From: CAVSLM01 sp963728895
GTDB lineage: Bacteria; Pseudomonadota; Gammaproteobacteria; JBBQDK01
Assembly (NCBI GenBank): GCA_963728895.1
Contig: CAVSLM010000007.1
Coordinates: 124,001 to 188,000 of the forward strand
Direction of reading: 5' to 3'
Length of the DNA stretch: 64,000 bases
The position numbers and the translations under genes were made by a program. Shown here piece after piece: positions 47,100-55,500 of the stretch (position 1 is its first letter; every line of letters begins with the position of its first letter). The notes under the pieces were generated by a model. The model had not been told where the DNA came from, made no database searches, and saw only the letters and a program-made list of their open reading frames with translations.

Positions 47100-47273
47100 C
47101 ATGATTGCCCAATGATGACAGGTGTTCACGCCGCCGGCCTATCCCGGTTCCGGCACTTTCTCGCTCGCCCTGGCTGGGTCTTCACGCAAGTGATAGTTAC
47201 GCCGATCACATTCGTTCCAGGACGGCTGGGAATTCCGCCAGCTCCCGGGATGCGGGTGAGACTTCCGGGCCAG
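47024..47273 (-). ncRNA. Structured leader element, copy B, in front of the cytochrome c fusion gene
   Basis: A 250-base relative of copy A (24557-24818) in the same sense relative to its gene. The closing helix is better than in A: CTGGCCCGGAAGTCTC pairs with GAGATTTCCGGGCTGG over 16 positions, with G-U pairs at three of them. The internal hairpin (47189-47210) has six pairs; two base pairs differ from copy A on both sides (G-C to A-U, G-C to U-A), which is compensatory change. The core GACCCAGCCAGGGCGAGCGA is identical to A. About ten bases of A (around 24615-24624) are missing here. The gene's signal-peptide region begins immediately after the 3' end. The reading frame stays open through the 3' half, so coding overlap is possible. 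Confidence 0.6.
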
Positions 47274-47440
47274 CCGTCCGAGCATCGAGGGGCTCAGCGC
47301 CTGGCCTGTCGCTTCGGCTGCAGGTGCCCGCAATCTCCGGGCAGCCGCATGAGCGCAAATCCCGCAAACACGAGTGAAATCTCATCGAGCCACTGGTCTG
47401 CCGTTGGCTCGCCGCACGCGATACGGACGGGCGGCATTGG

Positions 47441-47474
47441 ATAAACAGGGCCGCCCGAAGGCGGCCCTGGATTT
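47441..47474 (-). terminator. Rho-independent terminator of the multicopper oxidase
   Basis: A perfect 8-bp stem GGGCCGCC/GGCGGCCC with a TTCG tetraloop (minus-strand sense, 47467 to 47448), followed by TGTTTATC, 24 bases beyond the stop codon of the oxidase gene. It separates the oxidase transcript from leader element B, so the downstream cytochrome gene needs its own promoter. Confidence 0.8.
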
Positions 47475-47496
47475 TGCAGCGGGTGCGAACTGCGGT

Positions 47497-49914
47497 CTAC
47501 GGTACCACGCCGCATCCTGGCGCGGTGTTCTTATCGCCCACGCAGTACGGGACCATCATTTCATTGTCCTCGTGCTCGACGATATGGCAGTGCCACACGT
47601 ACAGCCCGGGGATGTCGAAGGTCGCGTTGACGCGGGTAACCCCGCCCGGATACGTGATTACGGTATCCTTCCAGCCCGCCTCGGTGGGCTCGGGTGGCTC
47701 GATCACGCCGGAAAGTGCACCCGTGACTGGATCAAGCGCCTCGCGGTTTACCACCTTGAACTTCACCAGGTGCATATGGATCGGGTGGCTGTCCGACGTA
47801 TGGTTCCACAGCTCCCAGGTCTCCGTCGCACCCAGCGCGGGGTTGGTCTGTATGGGATCCGACCAGAGGGTCACCGTGCCACCGTCGGAGCCGTTGACTC
47901 CGAGCAGCGCGGCCTTGGGTGCAAACGGCACGGAAGGCCGCAGCTGGCCCTGGTGATGAGGGCGCTGGTCGACGCAGGTGCCGGGGTTGTTCGGGTCAGG
48001 CGTTCCCAGCAGATCCTGAAGGATCTTGCCGTTGGGGCGGACGGTAACACAGATCAGCAGCGATTCCTCCTCCAGCAGCGCCAGATCACGCACGGGGCGC
48101 CGAATGCCGCCGTTCGCCGGATCGCCGGGATCCGGGAGGCTCAGCACCAGGTTCTCCGGCGGCGTGAAGTCTTCCCCTACCGTGAGATCATCCGGAACCA
48201 ACCGGAACTCCATCACCTGCCCCGTGGTGTCAGGGTCTGCCGGATCGACCGGGAACCCGCCGAAGGGTGAGTCGGGCGCCGTGTTGAGCATACGAACGCT
48301 TACCGTGCCGGCCGGCAGTCTGGAGAAGTCCACTAGCACGTCCGCGCGCTCGGCGTTGCCCATCAGCAGACCGGCGACGTTCTCCTGTGGATCAGGCAGA
48401 GGCGCCGGGGTGAGCTCGGGGTTCCTCCCGTTGCCAGGCAGCGCGACCCGCGCACCGCGCACGATCTTGACGACCTTGGGCAACAGACCCTGCTCGGCCC
48501 CGATCTGATAGAACGGCACCTCACCGATCAGCTCTCCGGCGGCGTTCAGCGCCTGCAGGCTCAGGTTCAGGAACCGCGCGTCGCACCCGTTCAGCAGCCG
48601 GAAACGATACAGGTCCGGCTCCACTTCCAGCACGGGCCAGGTCACCCCGTTGGCCACGATCACGTTGAAGAACGCCTCGGGGTTCCAGATCGGTGGAATG
48701 TCCGAGGGCAGCAGGCCGCCGATGGTGGAAATCGCCAGTCCCGCGACCAGGTTCGCCAACGGTCCGGACTGCTGGCCGTTGCCCAGACCCTCGAAGAAAG
48801 CCCGGTTGGCCGGGTAGAAAAGCGAGCCGTTCTTGTTGAAGGAGCGGTCCTGGATCGCGATCGGGATCGCGCGGATACCGCCCCGCACCGGGTCGCCCGG
48901 AACGTTCAGGGCCAGTACTCCCTGACCGGCCGTCGGAGGCGGGCCGGGCAAGGTGCCCGAGACCAGGCCGGTCTCCCCGCCGCCCGACGCACGAATCAGC
49001 CAGAAACCCGCCGGCCCCGCGTAGACATTGTTGCGCGTCATGCCCAGGGCATGGTCGTGGTACCAGAGGGTCGTGGACGGCTGAGTGTTGGGGTATGTAA
49101 AGGTAGCCACCCCGGGCGCATTGTTGGTGGTGGTGCCGTACTGATTGACCAGCGTGCCGGTCTTCGCATACCACCAGGGAATATTGTTGGCGCGCGGCAG
49201 CCACCAGGCCTCCGGATAACCGTCGCTCTCCGGAGTGACATGCGCACCGTGCACGTGGGTCACGATCGGTACCGGGCCCTGATACGGAAGCTGCATGAGC
49301 AACGGGCTACGGGCAGGGTCCGGACGGCAGTCCTTGGTCTTGCTCGGGTCCATGCACGGCAGTTGCTCCGGGTTGGCCCAGTGCAAAGTGCGATCCACGG
49401 GAAGCAGGTGGCTGAGGTAGTGGCAGGCGCTGTCACTGGCCGGGTGCCTGCTGTTCTTGCAGGCGTCCGGATTGACGACCAGGTCGTTGATCCAGTCGAC
49501 CGTGGTTGTCGTGTTCACCACGTTCTCGATCGTGTAGGCCGGGTAGTTGAACTGGGAGTTCGGATCCGGGGCCGTACCCGGGGTCGGGTCCGCGTCGGGA
49601 CCGTAGCTCCAAACCGTGGTGGGCGGGAAGGTGCAGTTCTGTCCGACGCAGCCTGGCAGCGTGCTCCAGATCCCCCCCGGCAGGATCTGCTGCTTGAACT
49701 GGCGCACCGCGATGTCGTATTCGTGAGCCGTTCCGTTATCTTTCATGACGGGCGGGATCACCAGCGGCGTCACGTATTTCGGAATGGTCAGCGGATTGAG
49801 TGTCCCCCCCGGAAGTGGCACTGCAACCGCTTGTATGCAGGTGCCCGCGCCGAGCGCAAACAAACCCGCCCTCACCGCGGCGCGAAGCCGCGGCAGATCG
49901 TTTCCACTGGTCAT
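47497..49914 (-). CDS. Multicopper oxidase (CotA/bilirubin-oxidase-like)
   Basis: 805 residues with a signal peptide; the ATG at 49914 has an ideal GGAGGATTT ribosome site. All four copper-binding motifs are present: THVHGAH (about residues 219-225), WYHDHALG (about 285-292), HPIHMHLVKF (about 710-719) and HCHIVEHEDNEMM (about 775-787), giving the type 1 copper and the trinuclear cluster. The protein is longer than laccases (around 500 residues) because of inserted loops, as in some manganese- or phenol-oxidising enzymes. Substrate unknown. It has its own terminator; the cytochrome c fusion gene follows, which could be a redox partner. Confidence 0.93.
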   Translation of the reverse strand: MTSGNDLPRLRAAVRAGLFALGAGTCIQAVAVPLPGGTLNPLTIPKYVTPLVIPPVMKDNGTAHEYDIAVRQFKQQILPGGIWSTLPGCVGQNCTFPPTTVWSYGPDADPTPGTAPDPNSQFNYPAYTIENVVNTTTTVDWINDLVVNPDACKNSRHPASDSACHYLSHLLPVDRTLHWANPEQLPCMDPSKTKDCRPDPARSPLLMQLPYQGPVPIVTHVHGAHVTPESDGYPEAWWLPRANNIPWWYAKTGTLVNQYGTTTNNAPGVATFTYPNTQPSTTLWYHDHALGMTRNNVYAGPAGFWLIRASGGGETGLVSGTLPGPPPTAGQGVLALNVPGDPVRGGIRAIPIAIQDRSFNKNGSLFYPANRAFFEGLGNGQQSGPLANLVAGLAISTIGGLLPSDIPPIWNPEAFFNVIVANGVTWPVLEVEPDLYRFRLLNGCDARFLNLSLQALNAAGELIGEVPFYQIGAEQGLLPKVVKIVRGARVALPGNGRNPELTPAPLPDPQENVAGLLMGNAERADVLVDFSRLPAGTVSVRMLNTAPDSPFGGFPVDPADPDTTGQVMEFRLVPDDLTVGEDFTPPENLVLSLPDPGDPANGGIRRPVRDLALLEEESLLICVTVRPNGKILQDLLGTPDPNNPGTCVDQRPHHQGQLRPSVPFAPKAALLGVNGSDGGTVTLWSDPIQTNPALGATETWELWNHTSDSHPIHMHLVKFKVVNREALDPVTGALSGVIEPPEPTEAGWKDTVITYPGGVTRVNATFDIPGLYVWHCHIVEHEDNEMMVPYCVGDKNTAPGCGVVP

Positions 49915-50065
49915 AAATCCTCCTTTGAGCAGCGCTACGGTCGTGCGACCGAGCTGCCAACCATTTTTTTCACTACTGTTGAGTCGCCACCCCGCAGGCC
50001 CGTCCATCGTTCCGGCTCCGCGGCACGTCGGTGGGCGACGGTTCCCGCCCTCGTTTTGCTGTCAG

Positions 50066-50094
50066 ATTGAATTTGACACTTTCGGCTTTCGCAA
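50066..50094 (-). promoter_or_regulatory. Candidate promoter of the multicopper oxidase with overlapping palindrome
   Basis: In minus-strand sense TTGCGA, 17 bases, TTCAAT: four of six matches to each sigma-70 box with ideal spacing. The -10 box lies inside TGTCA-AATTCAATC-TGACA (50060-50078), an inverted repeat of 5-9-5 arrangement, so a repressor could block it. The start codon is about 150 bases downstream. Strength and regulator unknown. Confidence 0.4.
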
Positions 50095-50532
50095 ACGGTA
50101 CGCGTAGTCTTTACAAGACCTGTGCCATCAAGGCCATGCTGCACCAAACTACATGTAACGTGAACGAATTCGACCCGAGGGACACCTCGGATGCTGCTTT
50201 TGCCGCTGTCAAAGCTGGCAGGGATATGTAGTCCATGCGCCGAAAGTGACAGTACGACCGCCAATCTCGGCAGACCTTTTCGTGGTGCAGTCGTCATCCG
50301 CAGGCCGCGCCCGAGACCGGTGTAGGGCGACTGATCAAAGGACCTGCTCCGGAAATAGCCGGCCGCGTGCCGGGGCGGCGCGCCACAGGGGGCCCAGCCT
50401 CGCGCATGGGAGGCGGCGGACGGCCCGTACTGCTCGGCTGAACGCGCGGTCAGTGACCCCGACCAGGTTTACCGGCGTTCGCGGACGCGCCGCCTCCCGA
50501 GACGGAAGAAAGCATCCACACGCGCCCACCTC

Positions 50533-50735
50533 GTAGGGCGGATAAGCGCAGCGCATCCGCCACCGCGCCATCCCGATCGGCGCTGTGTTTCCCTAGCACG
50601 CCTCATAGCCCCCGAAACCCACGCAGCGCGCGAATCTCGATGATGGCCAATCTTTTCTGGTACGCAACGGTGCTCCATGCACTCATGGCCCCGGCCGATC
50701 ATGAATGGCGGATGCGCTGCGCTTATCCGCCCTAC
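50533..50735. repeat. Pair of identical 29-bp palindromic repeats in inverted orientation
   Basis: GTAGGGCGGATAAGCGCAGC GCATCCGCC (29 bases, shown split) at 50533-50561 occurs again, exactly reverse-complemented, at 50707-50735. Each copy is itself an imperfect palindrome (GGCGGAT against ATCCGCC around a GCGC core). The 145 bases between have no gene. Similar GGCGGAT-type short repeats are scattered in many proteobacterial genomes, so this may be a MITE- or REP-like element with terminal inverted repeats. Confidence 0.7.
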
Positions 50736-50946
50736 ATCAAATGAGATGCTGTCGCGGCCCTGGTTCTCATGATCGCGGCCCATCGTGCCGCACGCTCGTG
50801 GAACCACCAAGATGGCCCTCTACATCGAAAGCCTAAAGGTCCGTCAAGAATGCAGCACTACGCTAGACGAGACGAGGGCCGCATCGCTGCGGCCCTCGGT
50901 GATTGGATTGCGAATGCAGAATCGGGCTCGATTGAGCCTGCCGCCG

Positions 50947-51807
50947 TCAGGGCGTTCCCGTGGCACCCGCACCGGCGCTCGCGCCCTCAGGCGGGGCCGG
51001 TGTTGTGCTTTCCTGCGCGTCGGGGGCTGAACCCGTTGCTCCCGCTTTCTGCGGCTGTGCGGCGTCACCATCCGCTGTCGTACCCGCCGGGTTGTCGCCC
51101 GCCGCTGCGCCATTCGCCGGCGGCTTCCCCACGGAGATCAGCTCCACGTCGAAAAGAAGCGTGCGGTCGGCCAGAGGACCGCGTTCACCGTAGGCGAGCT
51201 TCGGCGGGATGAACAGCTGCCAGTGGCCCCCCTCCTTCATGAGCTGCAACGCTTCCGTCCAGCCGGGGATCACGCCATCGACCTGAAAGCTGACCGGCGC
51301 GCCGGAGCGGTAGCTGCTGTCGAATTCCGTACCGTCGACGAGCGTGCCCTTGTAGTTGACCGTCACAGTATCCGAAGCTTTCGGCTGCTTCCCGGCACCC
51401 TCCTTCAGCACCTTGTATTGCAACCCGCTCGGCAAAGTGACCACACCTTCCTTCTTGGCGTTTTCCGCCAGGAATTTCCGCCCCTCGTCCACACGCTCCG
51501 CCAGGGCCTGGTGTTGCTTCTGGTGCGCTTCCGCCATGATCTTGCGCTTGAGATCGACCAGCGTCGTATGCATGTCCTCAGGGCTCATCAGCGGCTGCCC
51601 GCCGGAGACCGCATCCTGGATTCCCTTGATGAGCGCTTCGGAACGAAGATCGATGTTCTGGCGCTTGAAGTCTCCACCGATCTGGTAGCCTACGCTGTAG
51701 TTGATCTGATCCTTGTCATCCTTGAGCGGATTACCCTGCGGCTCATCCGCAAATGCTCCCCCACAAAGCAGCGTCGCACCGAGCGCGACCGTCAATACCC
51801 GCTTCAT
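50947..51807 (-). CDS. FKBP-type peptidyl-prolyl cis-trans isomerase (Mip/FkpA-like)
   Basis: 286 residues from an ATG at 51807 (AGGTGGAGTG ribosome site). A signal peptide, a helical FKBP-N dimerisation domain (QINYSVGYQIGGDFKRQNID) and an intact FKBP domain follow (GVVTLPSGLQYKVLKEGAG, YKGTLVDGTEFDSSY, VIPGWTEALQLM, IPPKLAYGERG): the catalytic Trp and Tyr are kept. The last 50 residues are a disordered Ala/Gly/Pro/Glu tail (AGDNPAGTTADGDAAQPQ), longer than in Mip. A periplasmic folding catalyst; the large intergenic region upstream suggests its own promoter. Confidence 0.92.
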   Translation of the reverse strand: MKRVLTVALGATLLCGGAFADEPQGNPLKDDKDQINYSVGYQIGGDFKRQNIDLRSEALIKGIQDAVSGGQPLMSPEDMHTTLVDLKRKIMAEAHQKQHQALAERVDEGRKFLAENAKKEGVVTLPSGLQYKVLKEGAGKQPKASDTVTVNYKGTLVDGTEFDSSYRSGAPVSFQVDGVIPGWTEALQLMKEGGHWQLFIPPKLAYGERGPLADRTLLFDVELISVGKPPANGAAAGDNPAGTTADGDAAQPQKAGATGSAPDAQESTTPAPPEGASAGAGATGTP

Positions 51808-52657
51808 CACTCCACCTCTCCACTCTTGTCTGCCGCGCGATGGTGGCAACCACTCGGGGGACGGGCGCGGCTTGCCGTCCCGAAAAGGCATTCGCGCCGC
51901 TAGGCGCATACGCCGGGCGAGCCATCCGCCCGGCGACCGGGAGGCACACTATATCCCCCGGGCCCGCCGGTGTCGCCTGCCCAGGCGTGTACGATCGCCG
52001 TAGCCGTCGAAGATCCTGCAGCCGTTTGGATGGAACAGCCAGCCACTCTTGGTTGAACGAACGATCCTGTGGGTCGCACATGCTCGCCCGCAGCGGTCCG
52101 AAACCAAAGATCCGTATAGAGCCACGTAATATTGTCAATTAGTTGAACAATATTCCGCAAAAGCAGCATGAAGTAACTGGAAAGTTCGGCGGCGTGGCGG
52201 GGCAGCAATGGCTGGGCATATGCATCTCGTTCGACTTTTTTGGCAATCGCAGGGAGCGTTTCCCCAGCAAGACGCCTCAACCCATGAGTTCGCCCGTCTG
52301 TCAATTAGGGAACTCCCCAGGCCTGCTCAGGATGCACCCTGATACCGCGCATGGGTCTATGCAGGTATAAAAGTCCACGCTTTGCCATTTGGAGCGTCTC
52401 TTTTGCTCCGCGTGCACGTGCACCGCTCGGGTGAAGCCCGGCACCGGCAAGGTCCGGAGCCGTTACAACAACGGCGCCCACTCAGGCGCGAAAAATCTAG
52501 AAGGCTGTTCGGAGGCGACCTACCCTCGGATCGGGGAGGGGATGGCGCGTATGGCTTATGTGCTGCGCCGCCCGCGCGGAGGGAGCCGGTAAAAGCCGAT
52601 GCCTTGCCTGCAGCGCAGGTGGGGCACTGCCAAGGACTATTGAAGGAGAGTCCCAAG
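51808..52657. other. Divergent intergenic region with an AT-rich inverted repeat
   Basis: 850 bases between the FKBP gene and the STAS gene, with no convincing reading frame. A striking palindrome, AATATTGT...ACAATATT (52128-52154), stands in otherwise GC-rich sequence and could be an operator. The segment 52380-52650 has open frames in several phases but no family features; it should include the promoter of the STAS gene. Confidence 0.4.
52128..52154. promoter_or_regulatory. AT-rich inverted repeat, candidate operator
   Basis: AATATTGTCAA, four bases TTAG, then TTGAACAATATT: the arms pair over 11 bases with one bulged A. It is roughly 320 bases upstream of FKBP and 500 bases upstream of the STAS gene. 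Function inferred from symmetry only. Confidence 0.4.
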
Positions 52658-52960
52658 ATGCCAGTGACAGCACAAATGTTTCCCGGCCGCGATGTCGTCA
52701 AACTGCACGTAAGTGGTCGGTTCGACTTCGGTTGCTATCCGCAGTTCTCGTGGGCCGCAGAGCAGGCGCGCAGTGGTAATCCAATGTACATCATCGATCT
52801 GGAAAATGCCGATCGGATTCATGACTCGGGCGTCGCCATGCTGACCATGCTGCGCAACAAGGTGGGGAGCGATGCCGTCATCGAGTTGGTGAACTGTGGT
52901 CCGAGTGCCAGGGAATTTCTCCGGGGCTTCGGCTGGGAGCAGTATTGCAGCAGGCAGTAG
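52658..52960 (+). CDS. Small STAS-domain protein
   Basis: 100 residues from an ATG at 52658 with AAGGAGAG upstream. The pattern VVKLHVSGRFDFGCYPQFS and YIIDLENADRIHDSGVAMLT matches STAS (anti-sigma antagonist) domains; the serine in HDSGVAML is at the place phosphorylated in such proteins. No partner kinase or phosphatase is next to it. The FixL/FixJ pair begins about 215 bases downstream. Confidence 0.85.
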   Translation: MPVTAQMFPGRDVVKLHVSGRFDFGCYPQFSWAAEQARSGNPMYIIDLENADRIHDSGVAMLTMLRNKVGSDAVIELVNCGPSAREFLRGFGWEQYCSRQ

Positions 52961-53176
52961 CTATCCGCATGCCGGGGGTGGATGGCTAGCCGACGCTCAA
53001 TGAGCTAGACTGGCCTACCCGCGGTGATCAGGAATCTTCCGGCGCCGCGGGTGGCGGCGCCGGGTGTTTTTGCAGAACCCCATCCGTAGTCGGGCATCGT
53101 GGCGCCCGTCGAGATTCCGTATCCAACATGCGCGAAGCGGAACCGAGCCCGCGGTTTACGCTCAGGAAGCGCATCC

Positions 53177-54667
53177 ATGTCTCGAACTGGCCAATCCCAT
53201 ATCCTCGACGCCGGCGAATCCCATGTCCTCGACGAATGTCCCGCGCTGATCTGGCGTTCGGACCGCAACGCGAGATGCGATTACTTCAACAAGGCGTGGC
53301 TCGACTTCACGGGACACTCACTCGAGCAGGAGCTGGGGAACGGCTGGACGCAGAGCCTGCACCCCGAAGACATGCAGCACTGTTTGCAGGTCTATGCCGA
53401 TGCCTTTCGGACCCGCACCGCGTTTGCCATAGAATACCGGCTGCGTCGCCGGGACGGCACTTTTCGTTGGCTGCGCGATGTCGGCCGGCCCTACAGGGAC
53501 GCCAACGGCCAGTTCGCCGGCTTCATCGGCACCTGCTTCGACATCACCGACTGCAAGAACGCGCAAGCGCAGCTTCAGCAAAGCGAGGAGCGGTTTCGCG
53601 CCACCTTCGAACAGGCCGCGGTGGGCATGGCCCAGATTGCGTTGGATGGACGCATTCTTCGAATCAACGAACGCTTTTGCAATATTCTCGGCTATCCCTG
53701 CGCACAACTGCTGGGGCGCGAGTTGCACGAGATCACCTGTGCTGGTGAGCCGGCTTTCGATATTCCCGCCCTGGTCCGGGGCGAAGTGACCTCCTGCTCG
53801 GTCGAGCAGCGTTTCCTGCGCAGCGACGGCAATCCGCTCTGGGCGACGCTGACGCTGTCCATGGTGAATCCGGCCGCCGACGAGCGCTATCTCATCGCCG
53901 TCCTGGAGGACACCGACCAGTGCCGGCGTGCCGAGGAGCAGATGCTGCAGCATCAGGCCGAGATCGCCCACGTCTGCCGGGTCAGCACCATGGGAGAGAT
54001 TGCCACGGGCCTCGCTCACGAACTCAATCAGCCGCTCACCGCAATACTCAATTACGCCCGGGGTGCATCGAGGCGCCTGGCCGCCGACCGTGAACGTAAC
54101 GCGCCGCTGCTGGACGCGCTGGAACAGGTCGCGACCCAGGCGGAGCGCGCGGGCGAAATCATCCGCCGGGTTCGCGAGTTCGTCCGCAAACGCGACGTCC
54201 GACGTACCAGGGTCGACCTCAACGCCGTGGTACAGGGCGCAGCGCGCATGGCATCAGCCAAGGCGGCCAAATCCAAGGTGGAGGTACGGCTGCATCTGCT
54301 CCCGGATCTGCCCGCGGTCCAGGCCGACTTCGTTCAGCTTGAGCAGGTGGTGTTGAATCTGTTATTGAATGCCATCGAGGCAATGGAAGGTCAGGCGGGA
54401 CGGCGTGAACTTCACGCCCGCACATCGGTCAACAGCGGCCAGGAAGTGCTGGTACAGGTAACAGACGTGGGGACGGGTCTTGCTCCCGAACATGTCGAGA
54501 AGATCTTCGAGCCTTTCTATACGACCAAGACAGAGGGCATGGGCATGGGACTATCGATCGGCCGCTCTATCGTCGAAGCGCACGGGGGGCGCTTGTGGAC
54601 CACTCCCGACGGCCCGCATGGCGCAACCTTCTCCTTCACGGTTCCAACCCGGAACGAGCGCCAATGA
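53177..54667 (+). CDS. Soluble PAS-PAS sensor histidine kinase (FixL-like)
   Basis: 496 residues, no membrane segments. Two PAS domains (about 15-145 and 150-275, the first including YRLRRRDGTFRWLRDVGRP) are followed by a dimerisation helix with the phospho-acceptor His in ATGLAHELNQPLTAILNY and an ATPase with NLLLNAIEAMEGQAG and GMGMGLSIGRSIVEAHGG. The HELNQPL pattern is that of the FixL/DctB class. Whether a PAS domain binds haem is not clear. Starts at the ATG at 53177 (AGGAAGCGCATCC upstream). The next gene overlaps by four bases. Confidence 0.92.
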   Translation: MSRTGQSHILDAGESHVLDECPALIWRSDRNARCDYFNKAWLDFTGHSLEQELGNGWTQSLHPEDMQHCLQVYADAFRTRTAFAIEYRLRRRDGTFRWLRDVGRPYRDANGQFAGFIGTCFDITDCKNAQAQLQQSEERFRATFEQAAVGMAQIALDGRILRINERFCNILGYPCAQLLGRELHEITCAGEPAFDIPALVRGEVTSCSVEQRFLRSDGNPLWATLTLSMVNPAADERYLIAVLEDTDQCRRAEEQMLQHQAEIAHVCRVSTMGEIATGLAHELNQPLTAILNYARGASRRLAADRERNAPLLDALEQVATQAERAGEIIRRVREFVRKRDVRRTRVDLNAVVQGAARMASAKAAKSKVEVRLHLLPDLPAVQADFVQLEQVVLNLLLNAIEAMEGQAGRRELHARTSVNSGQEVLVQVTDVGTGLAPEHVEKIFEPFYTTKTEGMGMGLSIGRSIVEAHGGRLWTTPDGPHGATFSFTVPTRNERQ

Positions 54668-55293
54668 GCGCGCAACGCGGACCGACGGTCTTTCTGGTCG
54701 ATGACGACCAGGCGGTGCGCGAGTCTTTGCGTTGGCTCATCGAGTCGGTGGGGCTCAACGTCGCCACGTACGACTCGGCCCAGGCGTTTCTCGAAAACTA
54801 CTACCCCGGCCGCGCCGGCTGCCTGGTTCTTGACCTGCGCATGCCGGGCATGAGCGGTCTGGAGCTGCAGGAGAAGCTGGTCGCCCAGGGCTCGCAGCTG
54901 CCTATCATCATCATCACCGGTCACGGCGACGTGCCCATGGCTGTGCGCGCTATGAAGGCCGGTGCCGTCGATTTCGTGCAGAAGCCCTTCCACGATCAGG
55001 AGCTGCTGGATCGCATCCACGAGGCGCTGGAACAGAACGCGCGAACCCGCCAGGCGATGGCGGAGCGGACCAAGATCACCGCGCGGCTGGCCCATCTCAC
55101 GCCCCGTGAGCTGGAAGTAATGGACGGGGTGGTAGCTGGAAAGTCGAACAAAGTGATCGCCGCGGAGCTCGGCATCAGTGGAAAAACGGTGGAGGTACAC
55201 CGCGCGAAGATTATGGAGAAGATGCAGGCCAAATCTCTCGCGGAGCTGGTTCAGCTCACGCTGCTCGCCCGCGAGTACATGGGCCAGCATTGA
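54664..55293 (+). CDS. FixJ-family (LuxR-type) response regulator
   Basis: 209 residues. Receiver domain MSAQRGPTVFLVDDDQAVRE, with the acceptor Asp in CLVLDLRMPGMSG and the Lys in DFVQKPFHDQEL; C-terminal LuxR-type helix-turn-helix (LTPRELEVMDGVVAGKSNK, abbreviated). It is the partner of the overlapping FixL-like kinase (four-base ATGA overlap). A symmetrical hairpin right after the stop separates it from the convergent DUF1328 gene. Confidence 0.93.
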   Translation: MSAQRGPTVFLVDDDQAVRESLRWLIESVGLNVATYDSAQAFLENYYPGRAGCLVLDLRMPGMSGLELQEKLVAQGSQLPIIIITGHGDVPMAVRAMKAGAVDFVQKPFHDQELLDRIHEALEQNARTRQAMAERTKITARLAHLTPRELEVMDGVVAGKSNKVIAAELGISGKTVEVHRAKIMEKMQAKSLAELVQLTLLAREYMGQH

Positions 55294-55323
55294 GCACCTG
55301 CAGGCGCATCCGCCTGCAGGTGC
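55294..55323. terminator. Bidirectional hairpin between fixJ-like gene and DUF1328 gene
   Basis: A perfect 13-bp stem: GCACCTGCAGGCG, loop CATC, CGCCTGCAGGTGC. It begins one base after the response-regulator stop and ends ten bases before the convergent gene. There is no U-tract, so it may work as a bidirectional terminator or mRNA 3' stabiliser. Confidence 0.6.
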
Positions 55324-55332
55324 CGCACTCGA

Positions 55333-55500
55333 TCAAATTGGTGGAGTTCGTCTCCCCAGCACCAGGAACACCAGGAACAACACGATAAAAATGAAGAACA
55401 GTATCTTGGCGATGCCGACGGCCGCACCTGCAATCCCACCGAAGCCGAACACCGCCGCGATGATCGCAATGATCAGAAATCCGATAGCCCAGGACAGCAT
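55333..55500 (-). CDS. DUF1328 small membrane protein (YtjA-like)
   Basis: 55 residues, so short that it is easily missed. It reads MLSWAIGFLIIAIIAAVFGF, then GAAVGIAKILFFIFIVLFL and ends GRRTPPI: two hydrophobic helices with a glycine-rich turn, the DUF1328 pattern. It is probably an inner-membrane protein of unknown function. The ATG at 55500 is preceded by GGGCATCAAG. Confidence 0.88.
   Translation of the reverse strand: MLSWAIGFLIIAIIAAVFGFGGIAGAAVGIAKILFFIFIVLFLVFLVLGRRTPPI

Larger units (their letters stand above)
49915..50946. other. Gene-poor region with palindromic repeats upstream of the multicopper oxidase
   Basis: About 1030 bases without a convincing gene. It contains the oxidase promoter with an operator-like palindrome (50060-50078), a 13-base inverted repeat (50074-50086 and 50239-50251), and two identical 29-base palindromic repeats in opposite orientation (50533-50561 and 50707-50735). 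The open frames in it have no family features. It looks like a mobile or repeat-rich junction. Confidence 0.5.

Noticed and set aside
47294..47515. Small minus-strand open frame between the oxidase and leader B
   Set aside because: It runs through the terminator, has no ribosome site at the likely ATG and no family features.
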